NCBI GenBank assembly: GCA_013433145.1
Contig: CM024168.1
Coordinates: 18,739,868-18,803,867 of the forward strand
Origin: Ascaris suum
Lineage: Eukaryota > Nematoda > Chromadorea > Rhabditida > Ascarididae
Direction of reading: 5' to 3'
DNA: 64,000 nucleotides
Shown here: piece by piece, positions 1-11,369 of the stretch
How the letters are laid out: the number at the start of each line of letters is the position of its first letter
Position numbering within the stretch: position 1 is the first letter of the stretch
Program-made: the position numbers and the translations under genes
The notes under the pieces: generated by a model
What the model saw: the letters and a program-made list of their open reading frames with translations, nothing else
Told to the model about the DNA's origin: nothing
Database searches by the model: none

Positions 1-15
1 TCTTTCACATTGCAG

Positions 16-1054
16 CTGGCGCAAGGAAAACTAATGGCATTGCAGACAAAACCGCCAACGACCGGCCAGAACCTCAAGCTGAAGTTTGCTCTTTTAAAAA
101 TTATGTATTGCCAAGCAGTTCCAGCTTACTGTTGCATCATCTGATGTTCTGTAGTGTCTGGGAGCGAAGGCTTTATGCGCTCTAACTGGATGTCTTAAAG
201 AGCATCAGCTAACACTTGCAAGTTTAGTGCGAAATTTGAGTTCACGCCAGTACTGGGGGACAAGACTGTTGCCGGCCTGTGGTGAGATAGAATGTTTAAG
301 GGTCAGGAACAACAATAAGAGTCAGGTCAAATGAATTGAATATACAATAAACAGTCACAACAGTAGAAGAAAACATCGAATTATCTCACAACTTTGTGGT
401 GATTCTTTTACTTTCACCTGTAATCTCCGGCGAAATATTCGTTATCTTCTCGCTGGAATTTTATTCCGTCTTTTCCACGAGATGATGCAATAGCCGTCGT
501 GCTGATTCTTCCTCATTTATGTGACTTGTCCAGTTGAAGAGTTTGCTTCGAAGTTAATGTGACCATGCTGAACGACTTCAACGGGACGAATCAAGGGATG
601 CAAAGTTTGATACGTAACGCTTGCTGAAATTGCAGCCTCGAGAGGATAGGATATCGCTAGTGAAGCGCATAACGATGTATATGACGCACGTTTATCGTAT
701 TTAAACACCGGCCTTCACTAGCTCTCATCCTTTCTTATTGGATGCGGAGTGGCTCCTGGTTATAATTCTCCCAACAACTCTTAATCCTCTCGACTATCTC
801 CAGAATGATTGCAGCAAATAGTACATTTTCACCATCTTGCCGGCTGCATGAATTCACAAAATCGCTTTTAGACGGCCTGTGTTGATGGTCGGTCTGTCCA
901 AGGCAGTTTGTGTTAATGAGCAAGCTGTGAGAGATAATTTTTGATCGGGCTGATACACACGTGGAAAATTCAGCTTGGGGCTCTAAGAGAAATGCGGAGC
1001 TCGACTGCCTGAAGAAACCCTGTCGCAAAGTGTCCTGTCATGGCAGAAGTGGAG
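16..1054 (+). CDS. Candidate exons of an unrecognised gene entering from the left edge
   Basis: Three short open segments fit together by phase: 16-117 (34 codons after a ttgcag acceptor), 155-281 (42 codons plus one base, before gtgaga) and 974-1054 (two bases, 26 codons, one base, before gtaagg). The phases join as 0/0 then 1/2. The second segment is rich in Leu, Ala and Cys (for example CLGAKALCALTG); the third is basic with Cys (DCLKKPCRKVSCHGR). The first intron would be only 37 nt, below the usual minimum, so the first join is doubtful. No family is recognised. More exons would lie left of the window, and the exon at 2268-2375 may belong to the same gene. Support comes only from splice-site shape and reading-frame continuity. 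Confidence 0.3.
420..485 (-). repeat. Fragment of a dispersed repeat also at 4.8 kb and 26.7 kb
   Basis: The segment resembles the part of the 26.7-kb copy with the words ctccagcgaaatg and gctgaaattttattttgtct. It is the shortest and most diverged of three copies in the window. Confidence 0.4.
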
Positions 1055-2267
1055 GTAAGGACTGGGGAAATTTTCGGAGAGTGAAAGACCGGGAAAAGGG
1101 ATATCGCGCACGATGTGCTGAACGAGTCTGAAGCGAGCAGAGAGAATATCTATTACTTAGGGCCAATAATATGCGGCTTTCCACTTTTAGCAGCATATTT
1201 TAATGCGCGCATACAAAACGAAGCCGACTTTTGTATCAGTATAACTGTATATTAAGCACTAAAGCTTAATATAAAACATCATTGCATTTCCCGCAGCTTA
1301 ATGACAGTTTTGTGTTAAGCTAACTTCATGACGTTTCAAAACTCCACCTCAGCGGAAGTTGAAGCGATCTGAAGAGATATTTATTCGTCATGACGCTTTG
1401 TTCACTGAAGTAAATAAAAAATGTAAAGAAAGTAAGAATGAGAAGGTTGATGTCATATCAATGAGTAAACCCTGAATGGTTTTTAGTCGAAGTACAAATT
1501 TCGAAAAGTAGTTAAGTGTTTGAGCCTCTTCTCGAAACATGAGAAATTTGACACAATTACGAATAAATAGCCGTGCAGCCTCGTAGGTTAACAACAATAA
1601 GGCAAAGGAAGGAAAGGAGCGCAGGATTCATAAAGCACAGTCATTTAAAAAATTATTCAGGTCTAGTACTATATTCGAAATAGTCATCTGCTGAGTGAAC
1701 AATTTATGTGAAAAGGCTCTTTAAAGGAGGTTCTATTTGAGCAAAATTTTTATGTCACTCCTCCCTGTTTCAAGACTGTCCAGAACTCATCAGTTCTGAC
1801 AGCAAAATTTCCAGGGGTAAAGGTAGAGGATGAGGAACGCTACAGCTACAAGTCGCTTTCCTTGCGTTAATAGTTTCAGCAAACATTGCAATTTCAAGAG
1901 TAGATTTGAAGCCGGTAGGCGTTCTCTATGAAGATTATAGATGGCGCAAAGTGTGTATACATTTATCGAAATACCTGATCACTTTATTACTTAGACCATT
2001 GCTTTTGATAAAGTGAGAACCTCGACAACACAAGTCGCTGCATATCGATAAGATGGACTAATAACGAATGCTTTAATTCAAGAGCATATATTGTACAACA
2101 CATGATGAGCTAGATTTCACCAAAAACGAGGCAAGTAGAATGTTTTTGAACTGTTTCTTTTAATTTGATAGAAAACGCTCAGAAGCGTTTCACTGGGTCT
2201 TCCTCAATGAAATTTACCTAGCCATAAGCAAATGCCTACTGCTGCAAGACTGGAACGTTTTAACCAG
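1055..2267. other. Gene-poor stretch
   Basis: AT-rich intron-like sequence. I see no convincing exon, RNA gene or repeat in it. Confidence 0.4.
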
Positions 2268-2375
2268 AAATCGCTAGATACTGCAAGCTTGAATTTCGCT
2301 TTAATCATTATTGTAAATGCGACCACCGTAGGGTATGAAAAAGTTCAGCAGAGTGGTGAGGCTCGTTTACTACAA
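2268..2375 (+). CDS. Candidate internal exon, 36 codons
   Basis: A clean phase 0-0 segment of 36 codons sits between an acceptor (gttttaaccag) and a strong donor (gtaaga at 2376). It reads KSLDTASLNFALIIIV, then a NATT sequon, then YEKVQQSGEARLLQ. The hydrophobic stretch is too short to call a membrane span with confidence. It probably belongs with the flanking + strand exons at 16-1054 and 3316-6688, but the exon linking it to 3316 (which needs a phase-2 end) was not found. Family not recognised. Confidence 0.33.
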
Positions 2376-3315
2376 GTAAGAAGAATGACACGACGATAAA
2401 TAAAACACACTGGTTAGCAGGCAATACGGCAACCTATTCGTAACTTCGGATTCGGCCCAGAAGGCATGGAGAGCTGATGACCCACATTAAGGGGAAGGGA
2501 AGGTGATCTCACATCATCAACTTAAGTGTGATCAAACAACTTTTTACACAAAATGAAAATCACCGCGACCACATGAACTGTCGGAAATTTTCTCAATATA
2601 TCATTTCCTAAAATGATTGAAGTTGCCGCTCCCGATATCGAACGTGGTTATCGATTTCAATTCGCCATTTAGGTGCGTGGCGCGTTTTGATACTCAGAAA
2701 CAAGCTATAGGTAGAGTCACCTTGCAGGAGTTGAGCAGCAACATCCTTACTTCCGAATTCTTCATACCTCTGGCAAGGTGGTGACGCAAAGTGCCTCTGT
2801 TTCATATGCCTTGCTTTTCTGACCTCTAGTCGTCTTCTGCTTTGAGCTTTGTAGTATGTAAGCGTCGGAGAGCCACTCCTTTGTTTGGCGCTGCATTAGA
2901 TCACAACATGCTCCTCAACTGGCTTCTGTCTTTTTTGATAATAGACTGATAGAAGGTTCATGGCCACCCTTTTCGTTCCGCCAGCTGACCTAAGTATTAG
3001 TTTCGCTAAGTAACCTAAATATTAGTTCCTGTATATTAGCATTCGAAAACCTAGGATTTCTAATGTTGTGAGAAATACCGGCTTCCCCTATATTAGGGAG
3101 CTGCAAAATTTGGCTGTCAGATGTTCGGGCGCCCATGGAAGGTCTAGGCTCCCCTGAACTTCAGGACTCCTTGAGGAGGATTTGGAAGCTTACGAAGGGG
3201 TTTTCCTAGCTTTAGCACAGCCAACAAGGCTGAAAAATGGCCGTGGGTTCTATTTGAAACCATTCCCTTCACAGATATTGTTGCCATAGATATGCGTCAT
3301 CCTCTTGCTTTTCAG
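2376..3315. other. Gene-poor stretch between candidate exons
   Basis: Intron-like sequence. Nothing beyond scattered short open frames could be supported. Confidence 0.35.
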
Positions 3316-6300
3316 TGGCAATAACTTGCAAGCACATGAGCCGAGAACGCCACCCAGTTCGGAGCGGGCGCATAGGAAGCTCACACCTCAAACTGCATCT
3401 ATCGAGGTCAGTCACTGTTGCAAAGGATGCCGTAGCTTCTTTCTGTTAGACAGCACTAAAAGCTCTGGTACTTACCTTTCATACTTAGAGACATTCGGCT
3501 GCTGCATCAGTGCATGGAATTTCGCATGAATACATGTTTCGTTAATGGATTCAGTCGATGTGCATGTCAATATCGATTGCTCAAAAATAGCAGAGAGTGG
3601 CGATGAAGAAATCCCATCTCTGTTGTCCCGTGTCAGCCGGTTGCTAGCCACGCAAGGCACAATATATTGTTTTTATTTAAGAGCAAGGATTTGCCTGATG
3701 CAATCGAAAAAGGAACAACTATGGATGCTCTCATCCAGCAAGAACTGCCGACGAGAGCACCGCAATCGGACGAAAACAAGCCACTGAGAAAACCTGCTGG
3801 CTCCCCAAAAAAGAACTGCTCGCCGGCAACTGCAGCCACTGACCGATCGGCTAGCAGTGAGGTAAAATCCATAGCATAATTAACATGATTTATAATACTT
3901 AGGAAATATGAGATATTTTAAGGGATGTTGAAAAGATCCTCAAGGTAATGCAGCCATTAGAAGAACTCATGGACTCGCCTGTTTTTGAAGAGATCTCTTC
4001 GAACTGTTGACTTGTAAAGGATAAGGGCTTAGGTTTGCGCCGCGAAACGAAACTCTTTCGAAGAGAAATTGCAGGAAGGCGTAGAGCTTATGATGGTTGC
4101 ATCTAAGGCTGCTCTTGTTCACAGCTTAAAAGCATTCGCAAAGTTTGTAGTGTTTAAATCATAAAAACAATTACTCCGAATGCACCTTGAAAAATAAAAC
4201 TAATGAAAGTTAGCAACGAAGCAACGACTAAATACCCCAGGTCAAATTGATTGCCTTTCCGCGACGAACAATGACTTCGAAACAGCCATTTCACTGACCG
4301 CGGCAGTCATAATTTTTATCTGCTTTTGTTTATTTTTTCTTCAAAACGCTTAGAAAAAATGTGAAAAGATGAACTGATTTTACTGGGATTGATTTTACCC
4401 GGGTTTCAAATCTCTGTTATCCAGCGTACCAGTTAAGCAGCACGGGTCAGTGCTCTTTTAAAGAACGCTGGGTTTCTCAGAAGAAATGAGGAAGAAGGGA
4501 AAAGCGTCTCGAGCGGAAATGCCATCAGTGTACATGTGGATAAACGTGGCAGAAAAAAAGAAGCGTTAAGCAAGAAGTACATGGATTCGGGCAGAGCGGA
4601 TGGTGGAGCATACGAAAATTCTACTTCCAAATAGCACCTTCAGTGAAGAAATGTTTGGACTGTCGTATTAACTTATTGCTGAAAGATCCGTTTTTTTGCA
4701 TTTTTACAAATTCGTTGGCAAGAAACGGATGCATTATCGTAACGCGCCCTCAGTGTTTATATATGTACATCTATCTATATGTCTTTCTGGCAGTGTCGCG
4801 TCAACTGGCGAAAGAGACAAAATAAAATTGCAGCGAAACGAATAGAAAGATTTTGCTGGAGATTTTGTGGGAAAGGAAATATAGAATCCCCACATTGTTA
4901 TGAGAGGATTCAATGTCTCATCGCATTGTTCTCATTCTTTTTAAATGTACTTAACTCTCTGTGCCATGCCTTAGTCGCCTTTTCTGTATTGCTGCAAAGC
5001 CCGCGACCGTCCCCCCTCTCCTTTCCCCCTTGCTACAATCACCGTTCATTTGATCGCGCCTCTACGCGACAGGTAGTTGAGCTGTCGAATCACCGATTCA
5101 GCTCATGCTTCCGGCACTATTGAAAAGCATGAAAAAGCCTCCGTAGAGTTTTTCTCGCTTATAAGTTTGCCGCGCTAGTTTGGTCAAGTTCATCGTGGCT
5201 CCGCTTGCAGACTTACTTGTTGCAGCAGAGCTTAGTGTGGCTAGAAGTACTTCATAAATTCCGAGGTTTTCTTGGCAAGTTTCCCCTCCTTTACGATGAG
5301 ACGTCGAAGTATTGCAGATGTCATCTAAGAGTTTTGAAAAGAAACACTTCGCGTTAGGACTCCACTACGTTCACAACAAAATTTGGTGAGCTTTAGAGAG
5401 AGGTCTGATGCGAACAATAGGGGAGCATGCAGCGCCATGATGCTTCAAATTAGATGTGCTAACATGCCATATACACTTTTGTCTCGTTAAATCTTATAGG
5501 TCGTTATGGAAAAGCCCTTCTTTTGTAGGACATTTGCGCCTGCGGCCAAATTCGTTGTGAGGCAAAGGTCTCTCTCATTTTATGTTTTTTTTTTTCCCGC
5601 TGCGAAGTTGTTTACTTAAGTAATCGAGACGCATTAAGTGCATCTCCAACCAGTAAGTCTAGCACGCTTTCTGCTCGTTTTGCAGTCGGATTGGTCTGAG
5701 GTGTTAAAACGATCGCCATGAAAAAACATTCAAATTTCATTATAACTTTAAAAACGTCTACAGTCTCTTTGGAAGTTTCGGCATTGTCAGCTGAAACACT
5801 GCAAAGGGATCGCAGTGTTTCACACCAACAGTACCGATGGAGCATTACAAACGAAGGACAAAGAGTGTAAAGATAGGATGCGCATTGCGCATGTCGGAGA
5901 GGTGATAGGTTGCACAGTAAATTGTTCGCACACAGAGAACACAGGTGAAATATGAGCCGTTGCTAGGTTGTGTTAATGCTGGAAGCACCTATGCCGGGAT
6001 TGCACGCAGATCCCCTTATGCTACCTGAACAAATTCTGCGTAATTGCAGGCGAGAGGGATGCTTGCTGAGGACAATGAAATAAGCGGGATCGAGGCGGAG
6101 GATGCCCTAGAGAAAGCTGCTGCAACAACCGCAGCGAGAGGAGAAGTTATTGAAATAAATGGGAAACGGTGTGTATTCTGAATGCTTCACATCATGAGCT
6201 AGGGACACAGACGCTTCGAAAGTACGCGAGAAGGCCTCACCTACGTAATCGTTTCTGGAAGGCTAGTAGTGCTGTAAGGATGAGCAAAAATGAGGAATTA

Positions 6301-6688
6301 TGATGTGAAGCTCCTCAAGCATGCAACGTCAAAACCACGACAATGGTTCAGTTATGAACCTTCCAGTCCTCCTTCACTCAAAGAGGGAAGAGGGTCCAGG
6401 GTTTCCTCGTCAGAATGCACCTCCACTTCGGACAGGAGAATGCCCATACCTTTATCATCTTTGAAAGCGAGAAACTTCAACGCAACAGGACATTCATCCG
6501 CTATTGATAAAGTTCGCACAGATCCCTTCATTTTATTGCGAAACCTTTGTTAGTTATGTTCTTGCAGGTACCGCTTCGCTGCAGATGTCAAAGCAGACTA
6601 CGGGCACTGCGAGCTCATCGAAATGAACAGCAGATGCGCTGTGCTGCTGCATTATGAAGTGTACGGCTGCAAATGCAAAAGGATACAG
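3316..6688 (+). CDS. Unrecognised gene with a FLYWCH-like zinc-finger segment (four exons)
   Basis: Four exons agree in phase throughout: 3316-3406 (cttttcag acceptor), 3682-3861 (60 codons), 6050-6168 (39 codons plus two bases, ttgcag acceptor) and 6568-6688 (one base plus 40 codons, cttgcag acceptor, donor gtaatt). The middle exons are low-complexity, rich in Pro, Ser, Lys and acidic residues (KPLRKPAGSPKKN; IEAEDALEKAAATTAARG). The 6168/6568 junction gives IEINGKRYRFAADV followed by YGHC, eight residues, C, and AVLLHY. That resembles the start of FLYWCH domains (aromatic YRF, a Y-W-x-C position, then C-x-A-x-L-H), with His or Gly where Trp is usual; the closing HxH was not located. FLYWCH proteins are DNA-binding or transposase-linked factors. 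The family call is inference. The exon structure is better supported, though 3682 uses an unusual tttaag acceptor. Confidence 0.45.
4786..4985 (+). repeat. Dispersed repeat, copy 1 (inverted relative to 26.7 kb)
   Basis: This segment matches the reverse complement of about 26660-26855. Conceptual translations share RQNKI, AKRIE and WRFCGK followed by NIESP over roughly 60 residues. The match shows a common origin; the frame itself has no recognisable protein family and stays open only briefly. A transposon or MITE fragment is likely. Confidence 0.6.
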
Positions 6689-7951
6689 GTAATTCTCAGA
6701 TCCATCATAGTACCAACTAACAAGCTCTGCCAATTTTCCACTGTATGGATTCCTTGCCATTGAGTTATTTCGCTACCTCAAGATTATTCATTTGAAAAGC
6801 GTTTTCTAGGTTAGTATCCGAGCCGCTGGCGCAGCAGTGGTTTTACTGAATTTGGGAGTTCACTATTAAAACTCCCTTACGGCGGGTACAGTTAGCGCTG
6901 TCTTAAAAGATGAACGGTTGACATTTTTTTAAAACGCTTTTTCTTTTCGTCTGCACTCTTCCATGAGTATGTGACACATTAGGGTCCCAACTATTAGGAT
7001 CCATAGTTCAAAATGGCAAGAGTTGAGTGAATTCCGTTTTAATTAGTTTTCCTTGATTCATTCTTAGGCGTTCTGCGAATACTGTATCGCTGTGACGAGA
7101 TCGACATAAATCTCAGCGTCGTTGAAACTGTAGACGGGGCAAAGAGAGAACGCCTGGTCTAATGCGCATCTTAGGGATGATGTTGGCGTGATGTGAATCC
7201 GCGAAGGTGCTTTATCACTCGCTTATCCCGCTATGCGTTCTCTGCTTTACTGAAGCAGAAAGTCAGGAATTGTCTGCTTGCGGATGCAAAAGAGATTAGA
7301 TTGCCTGCTGAGATAGAGCATGTGGGATGGCAGAAAGTTTATTCAGCGCAATGATTTTCTTGGCATCTAGAAGGCTACATAAAGTACAGCAGTGTTGAAT
7401 AGCGGAACATGACCTTTCATGGAACTTATGCGCAAAAGGGATCTCCAACGAGAAAAGAAAAAAGTTTTACCATGTATTGACCCCTTGGTAGGGGAGTTCA
7501 ACAAAGGGATCTCTGTGCTCTGCTTGTTGACGCAGCTGACGCCTGCGGTAATTTACGACCGCTATTTCTTTGCGCGCCAACAATGTGGAATTCTGATGTG
7601 TTTATGAGTTACATTTCTGATCGGCGGATCACCAAACTCCTTGCTTCCTTTGCATTCGCGCAATCGGGACAGAGGTGTTTGAGTTGTTCTTTTACTTGGA
7701 GTGAATGCGGGGACCGAAGCTGGCAAGGTCACCGGTCATCGCTTTTCCCCCCATGTCGACATATTACGCTAGCTGTTGTTCTGTTGCTATATTACTGAGA
7801 ACCGAATGTTGCATAGACGGATATTGTCAAATCCTCGCGGTGAAGTCACATGTGACCAACGCCCGTTCAGTTAAATACACTGCCATCAGGTACATGTTTA
7901 TTCCGAGCATTCAGTACATGAGATAATGCGCATACTATGATTCAAAAAAAG

Positions 7952-7953
<2 letters not shown>
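6689..7953. other. Mostly intron-like, one candidate exon near 7067-7166
   Basis: After a cattcttag acceptor near 7066 one frame stays open for about 30 codons and includes YRCDEIDINLSVVETVDG. Its phase does not follow from the exon ending at 6688, so an intermediate exon would be needed. No other feature is evident. Confidence 0.25.

Positions 7954-8048
<95 letters not shown>
7954..8048. repeat. (TA)n microsatellite, about 47 units
   Basis: An uninterrupted TA dinucleotide run of about 95 bp. The Tyr-Ile frame across it is not a gene. Confidence 0.98.
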
Positions 8049-8050
<2 letters not shown>

Positions 8051-8079
8051 TAAGAGCAGCATTATTCTCTGCTTTAAAG

Positions 8080-8912
8080 AAAGAGCGTGCAAAACACTAC
8101 AAAAAGACCAGCAGAGGATGTGGATTTTGATATTAGAGTGAACAGAGCAGCTGCTTTTGTATCAAAGAGAACGTTGAAGCAGCACACAGTGGTGGACCTG
8201 TCATTCGTATGCCCAGCTGGTCGAGTCTGTATGCACAAAAACTCCAACTTGAGAAATTCCTGCATGATTTGGCTATCGAAAACTTTGGTAAGTGAATGAA
8301 CAGAACCAGAAGGTGAGGTAATACCGATGTTCAGGTGAGTAGCTGAGAATGAGACCGCGGGGAGAAAACAGGCAACGATACCCACATACAGCGATGTTTA
8401 TTATCGTAAGATGCGGCGGTCTTATATCGCACCTCCAGAAAAGTTGCTATAAACTAATAAATAGAGACAAAAAGATGAACAAGTTGTAACCGTCAGTAAA
8501 AGGGAGGTTTAGTTTGAGAGCTGCTTCGCATATTCGATGTTATGTGTGATGTATAATGATACCTACATTAATTCGTTGACAGGAGCCGAAAAAAATTTTT
8601 ATCATAAATTCACGAAACTTATGATGAGCACTATTAGGGGTTGGATTTTGATGGTAAGGTGCTGTTGAAACTTGGATTTTGGATCGGTTGGATGCCCGAA
8701 GGCATCAAACAGGTGGAAGCGAGGAAGTGCGCCCTGGGATGAAATCAGTTCAATCCTCAAGTTTTCACCCACGACCGCCTACCGATAAATTTGAGTATTC
8801 GGCGTGAAAATGAGAGTCGCAATTACAGTCGTTTTATTCTGATATTTCTTTCACTTAACAGCGACCTAGGAAGTCTTCCGACAGTGAGCTTACCACTGAA
8901 CCCGCAATTTGA
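8080..8912 (+). CDS. Candidate exons 8080-8287 and 8862-8912, possible gene end
   Basis: The segment 8080-8287 (one base plus 69 codons) ends at a consensus gtaagt donor and keeps one frame with plausible composition (KRPAEDVDFDIRVNRAAAF, later FVCPAGRVCMHKN). Its acceptor (ctttaaag) lacks the usual ttncag. The segment 8862-8912 follows a good acceptor (cacttaacag), is in phase, and reads 16 residues to a TGA, so it could be the terminal exon. Whether these belong to the gene ending at 6688 is unknown. No family is recognised. Confidence 0.3.
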
Positions 8913-11277
8913 TGCGACCTTACCATCCTTTTTTCTCAGCTGTTTTGCACTTTCGCCAGCTACTCAACTTACGTTTCTGGTTCTGTTCATTCACTTCCCC
9001 GAGACGTTAACATCTCAAGAGTTGATCCGACTATCCTTTCCTCAACGATGCAATCGTGCTGATTATTCTCAACTGTTGTGCACTTCAAACAACAAGTATT
9101 ACCACAGAAAGGATAAGGACACCAGTCGTAAGATCAGGTGCGAGCAAATGGCACTGCAACGGGCGAGAAACGAAAATTACTGTCAAGGGAGTTAATAGAA
9201 TATGAGCTATGAATAGTAGACAGTTTCAATGGAGAGGAAAGGTGCTAGTCATGGCCAAATCGTAAGATTTGCATGGTCAGCCTTTGCGCCACGCTAATCT
9301 GACCCACAGAAACCCTCAGATGGTTGCACAGCGGTTACACACGTCGCAATGGAGCTGTTACACTTCTAATGAACTGCAGCATCCAAATATGCCGATGAAA
9401 TATACCAAACGAGATGTACAGTTGGATGGACGCAACTGTCAAGGTGATGCTCGATCGATCAACAGAAGGAATCAGGAGGAATCTTTATGGACAATGTCTT
9501 TAGCTCCTTTATTTGAAGAACAAACAACCACGCATGTAAAAACGTTGTGTAAACAAAGTGTGGCGCATTGCGACAGATGGCTTCAGTGATGCATTGGTTG
9601 ATACGAGCATGCTGACATAACGCAATACGCAACATTTTGTGGAGCGGTGGAAGTATGAGGTCTAATACAGAGATGATAAGGGTCTAGTTCGGTCTTATCA
9701 GTGTGTATTTTTAGCTTGAATTAGAAGTTCTGCAGTCAGCAGCAAGTTCAAAGCGAAGTCACATATTCCGATTGATCGCTTATGGCAGAGACGACGCAAA
9801 GAGGATTCGCTATATTATTACGGACTGTGTAAGTTATAACACCTCTGGGCACCGTCGTTTAGCGTTGGGGAGTGCGAACATCGCATTGAGTTCATTTCAT
9901 CGTGATTGCGGCATTCGGTTGGATTTATTAAACTTTGTTACACTTAACAACGAATTATAGCGAGTTGAAGTGAGCGAGGAAATTTTCAGATATACGCAGG
10001 CCTCAGTTTCCGTCACATGGCGAACATATGAATACTTCTGGAGCCAATATCTTGAACTGAATCTGATGAACTTCCTGGGTTTCTCAGAGCTTTTTACCTT
10101 GGCTGCGAATACTACTCAAAAACGGAGTGCGACAAGCGATCACCACTATCCGTTCACCCAATTAGTAATGACGGCCATGTAATCGCCCGATGTGGACACC
10201 ATAGACCAAAAATTGCTCCCAGCATATAGTCATATTCTTTTGATCGTGGGAATGATTCTGCACAATTCAGTTCACGTATAAGAAGCATTCTCTGTTCATT
10301 TGAACTCGTGCACCGAATTCTTTGTTCCTTTCTATTCAGTTGAGGCTCTGCTTGGATATCTGGGAGAAATCCATTTGTTGCAAACGAAAACAAATTCCTA
10401 TTTTGTGAATAAAACGAGTGGGGCGTTGTTTCTCTTTTTTCTTTTTCTTCTCGTTTCTTCCTTCTGAGACTAAGTTGCATTTTGCGTTTTCCAAATCCCA
10501 ATCGGCGAGTGTTAGAGGGAAGGATGCCTGCATTTATGGGCACTTTATTCGAAATTACATAATTTGTACCATTTTGGAAGAGCACGTACTTTTGCTTCTA
10601 AGCATTCCACGGAGCTGAGAGAGGGCCAGCTATGTGGTCGAGAGAGAGCCGACTTCATGTGATGCTCTAAAATTCGAGCGCCAATGCGTTTACACCAATT
10701 GTAGAGGCACCTTACAGTCAGGACAAAGGTCTCCATTCGAACATCATCGAGATCTCCGTTTAGCTCACAGTGTTTTAGTGCTAAACTACGACGCATCACA
10801 TTTAGATATTTCGATTATATGTGCATACATTTTACGTCTCGAAGCATAAAAGTAGTAGTTGGAATGCATATTCACGCGCTAAAAAATTTGTTAGGTGCAA
10901 TATCATGTGGTAAACTCAAGAGGACCCCGACATCATCACAGCGTTGACTCATACATGTATTCTAAAGAGAGTTGTTGATGAATTTGGTGCACAAGACGCG
11001 TTCAGTGGCCGATCTTTGAGGTTTTCACAAGGTTAAAGTTATTTGTTGCGAGTGCAAGGGAAATACCGCGGTTTTGAGCAGTTCGGAGGATTTGCTAGCC
11101 ATAACGCTTAACGGGAGCGAAGAAAGCATGGAACTCAATCGCAGGAAGCGAAGAAGCTTGCGCGCTTCATTTGGTGGGAGCTAGGAAATGCTGAAGGTCC
11201 GGGATGGTTCCAAACTCAGGAAGCCATCGAACTTCCTAGAAAACTTCATGAGATGTGACGTTGAAGTCTGATTTGTG
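8913..11277. other. Gene-poor stretch upstream of the kinase exons
   Basis: Several chance frames of 60-140 codons occur on both strands, but none shows a family motif. A frame from 9999 to 10182 follows a gaaattttcag acceptor and stays open for 61 codons, without recognisable content. The N-lobe exons of the kinase at 11370 should lie here; I could not find a glycine-rich loop. Confidence 0.35.
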
Positions 11278-11365
11278 CATGCAGTAACACATACCTAACA
11301 GGGGTTGCTCTTGTATATTTGCCCGCCAGTTGTATTGTTTAAGCTGCTTCGCATTCACTTCTTTT
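11278..11365 (+). repeat. Direct repeat copy 1, in a kinase intron
   Basis: About 88 bp containing gcagtaacac, ctaacagg, and ttaagctgcttcgcattcact, repeated in the same orientation at 12052-12140 with roughly 80% identity. It ends just before the splice acceptor of the exon at 11370. Confidence 0.75.
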
Positions 11366-11369
11366 ACAG

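Noticed and set aside
5612..5845. Frame on the - strand vaguely like a gypsy integrase end (LTPQTNPTAKRAESVLDLL)
   Set aside because: The resemblance rests on a handful of residues, with the flanking integrase motifs absent; too weak to call.
7898..8092. Open frame made of Tyr-Ile repeats on the - strand
   Set aside because: It is only the (TA)n microsatellite read in frame.
10154..10585. 143-codon frame on the - strand
   Set aside because: Contains a Lys/Glu stretch from a pyrimidine-rich tract; no motif and no splice context.
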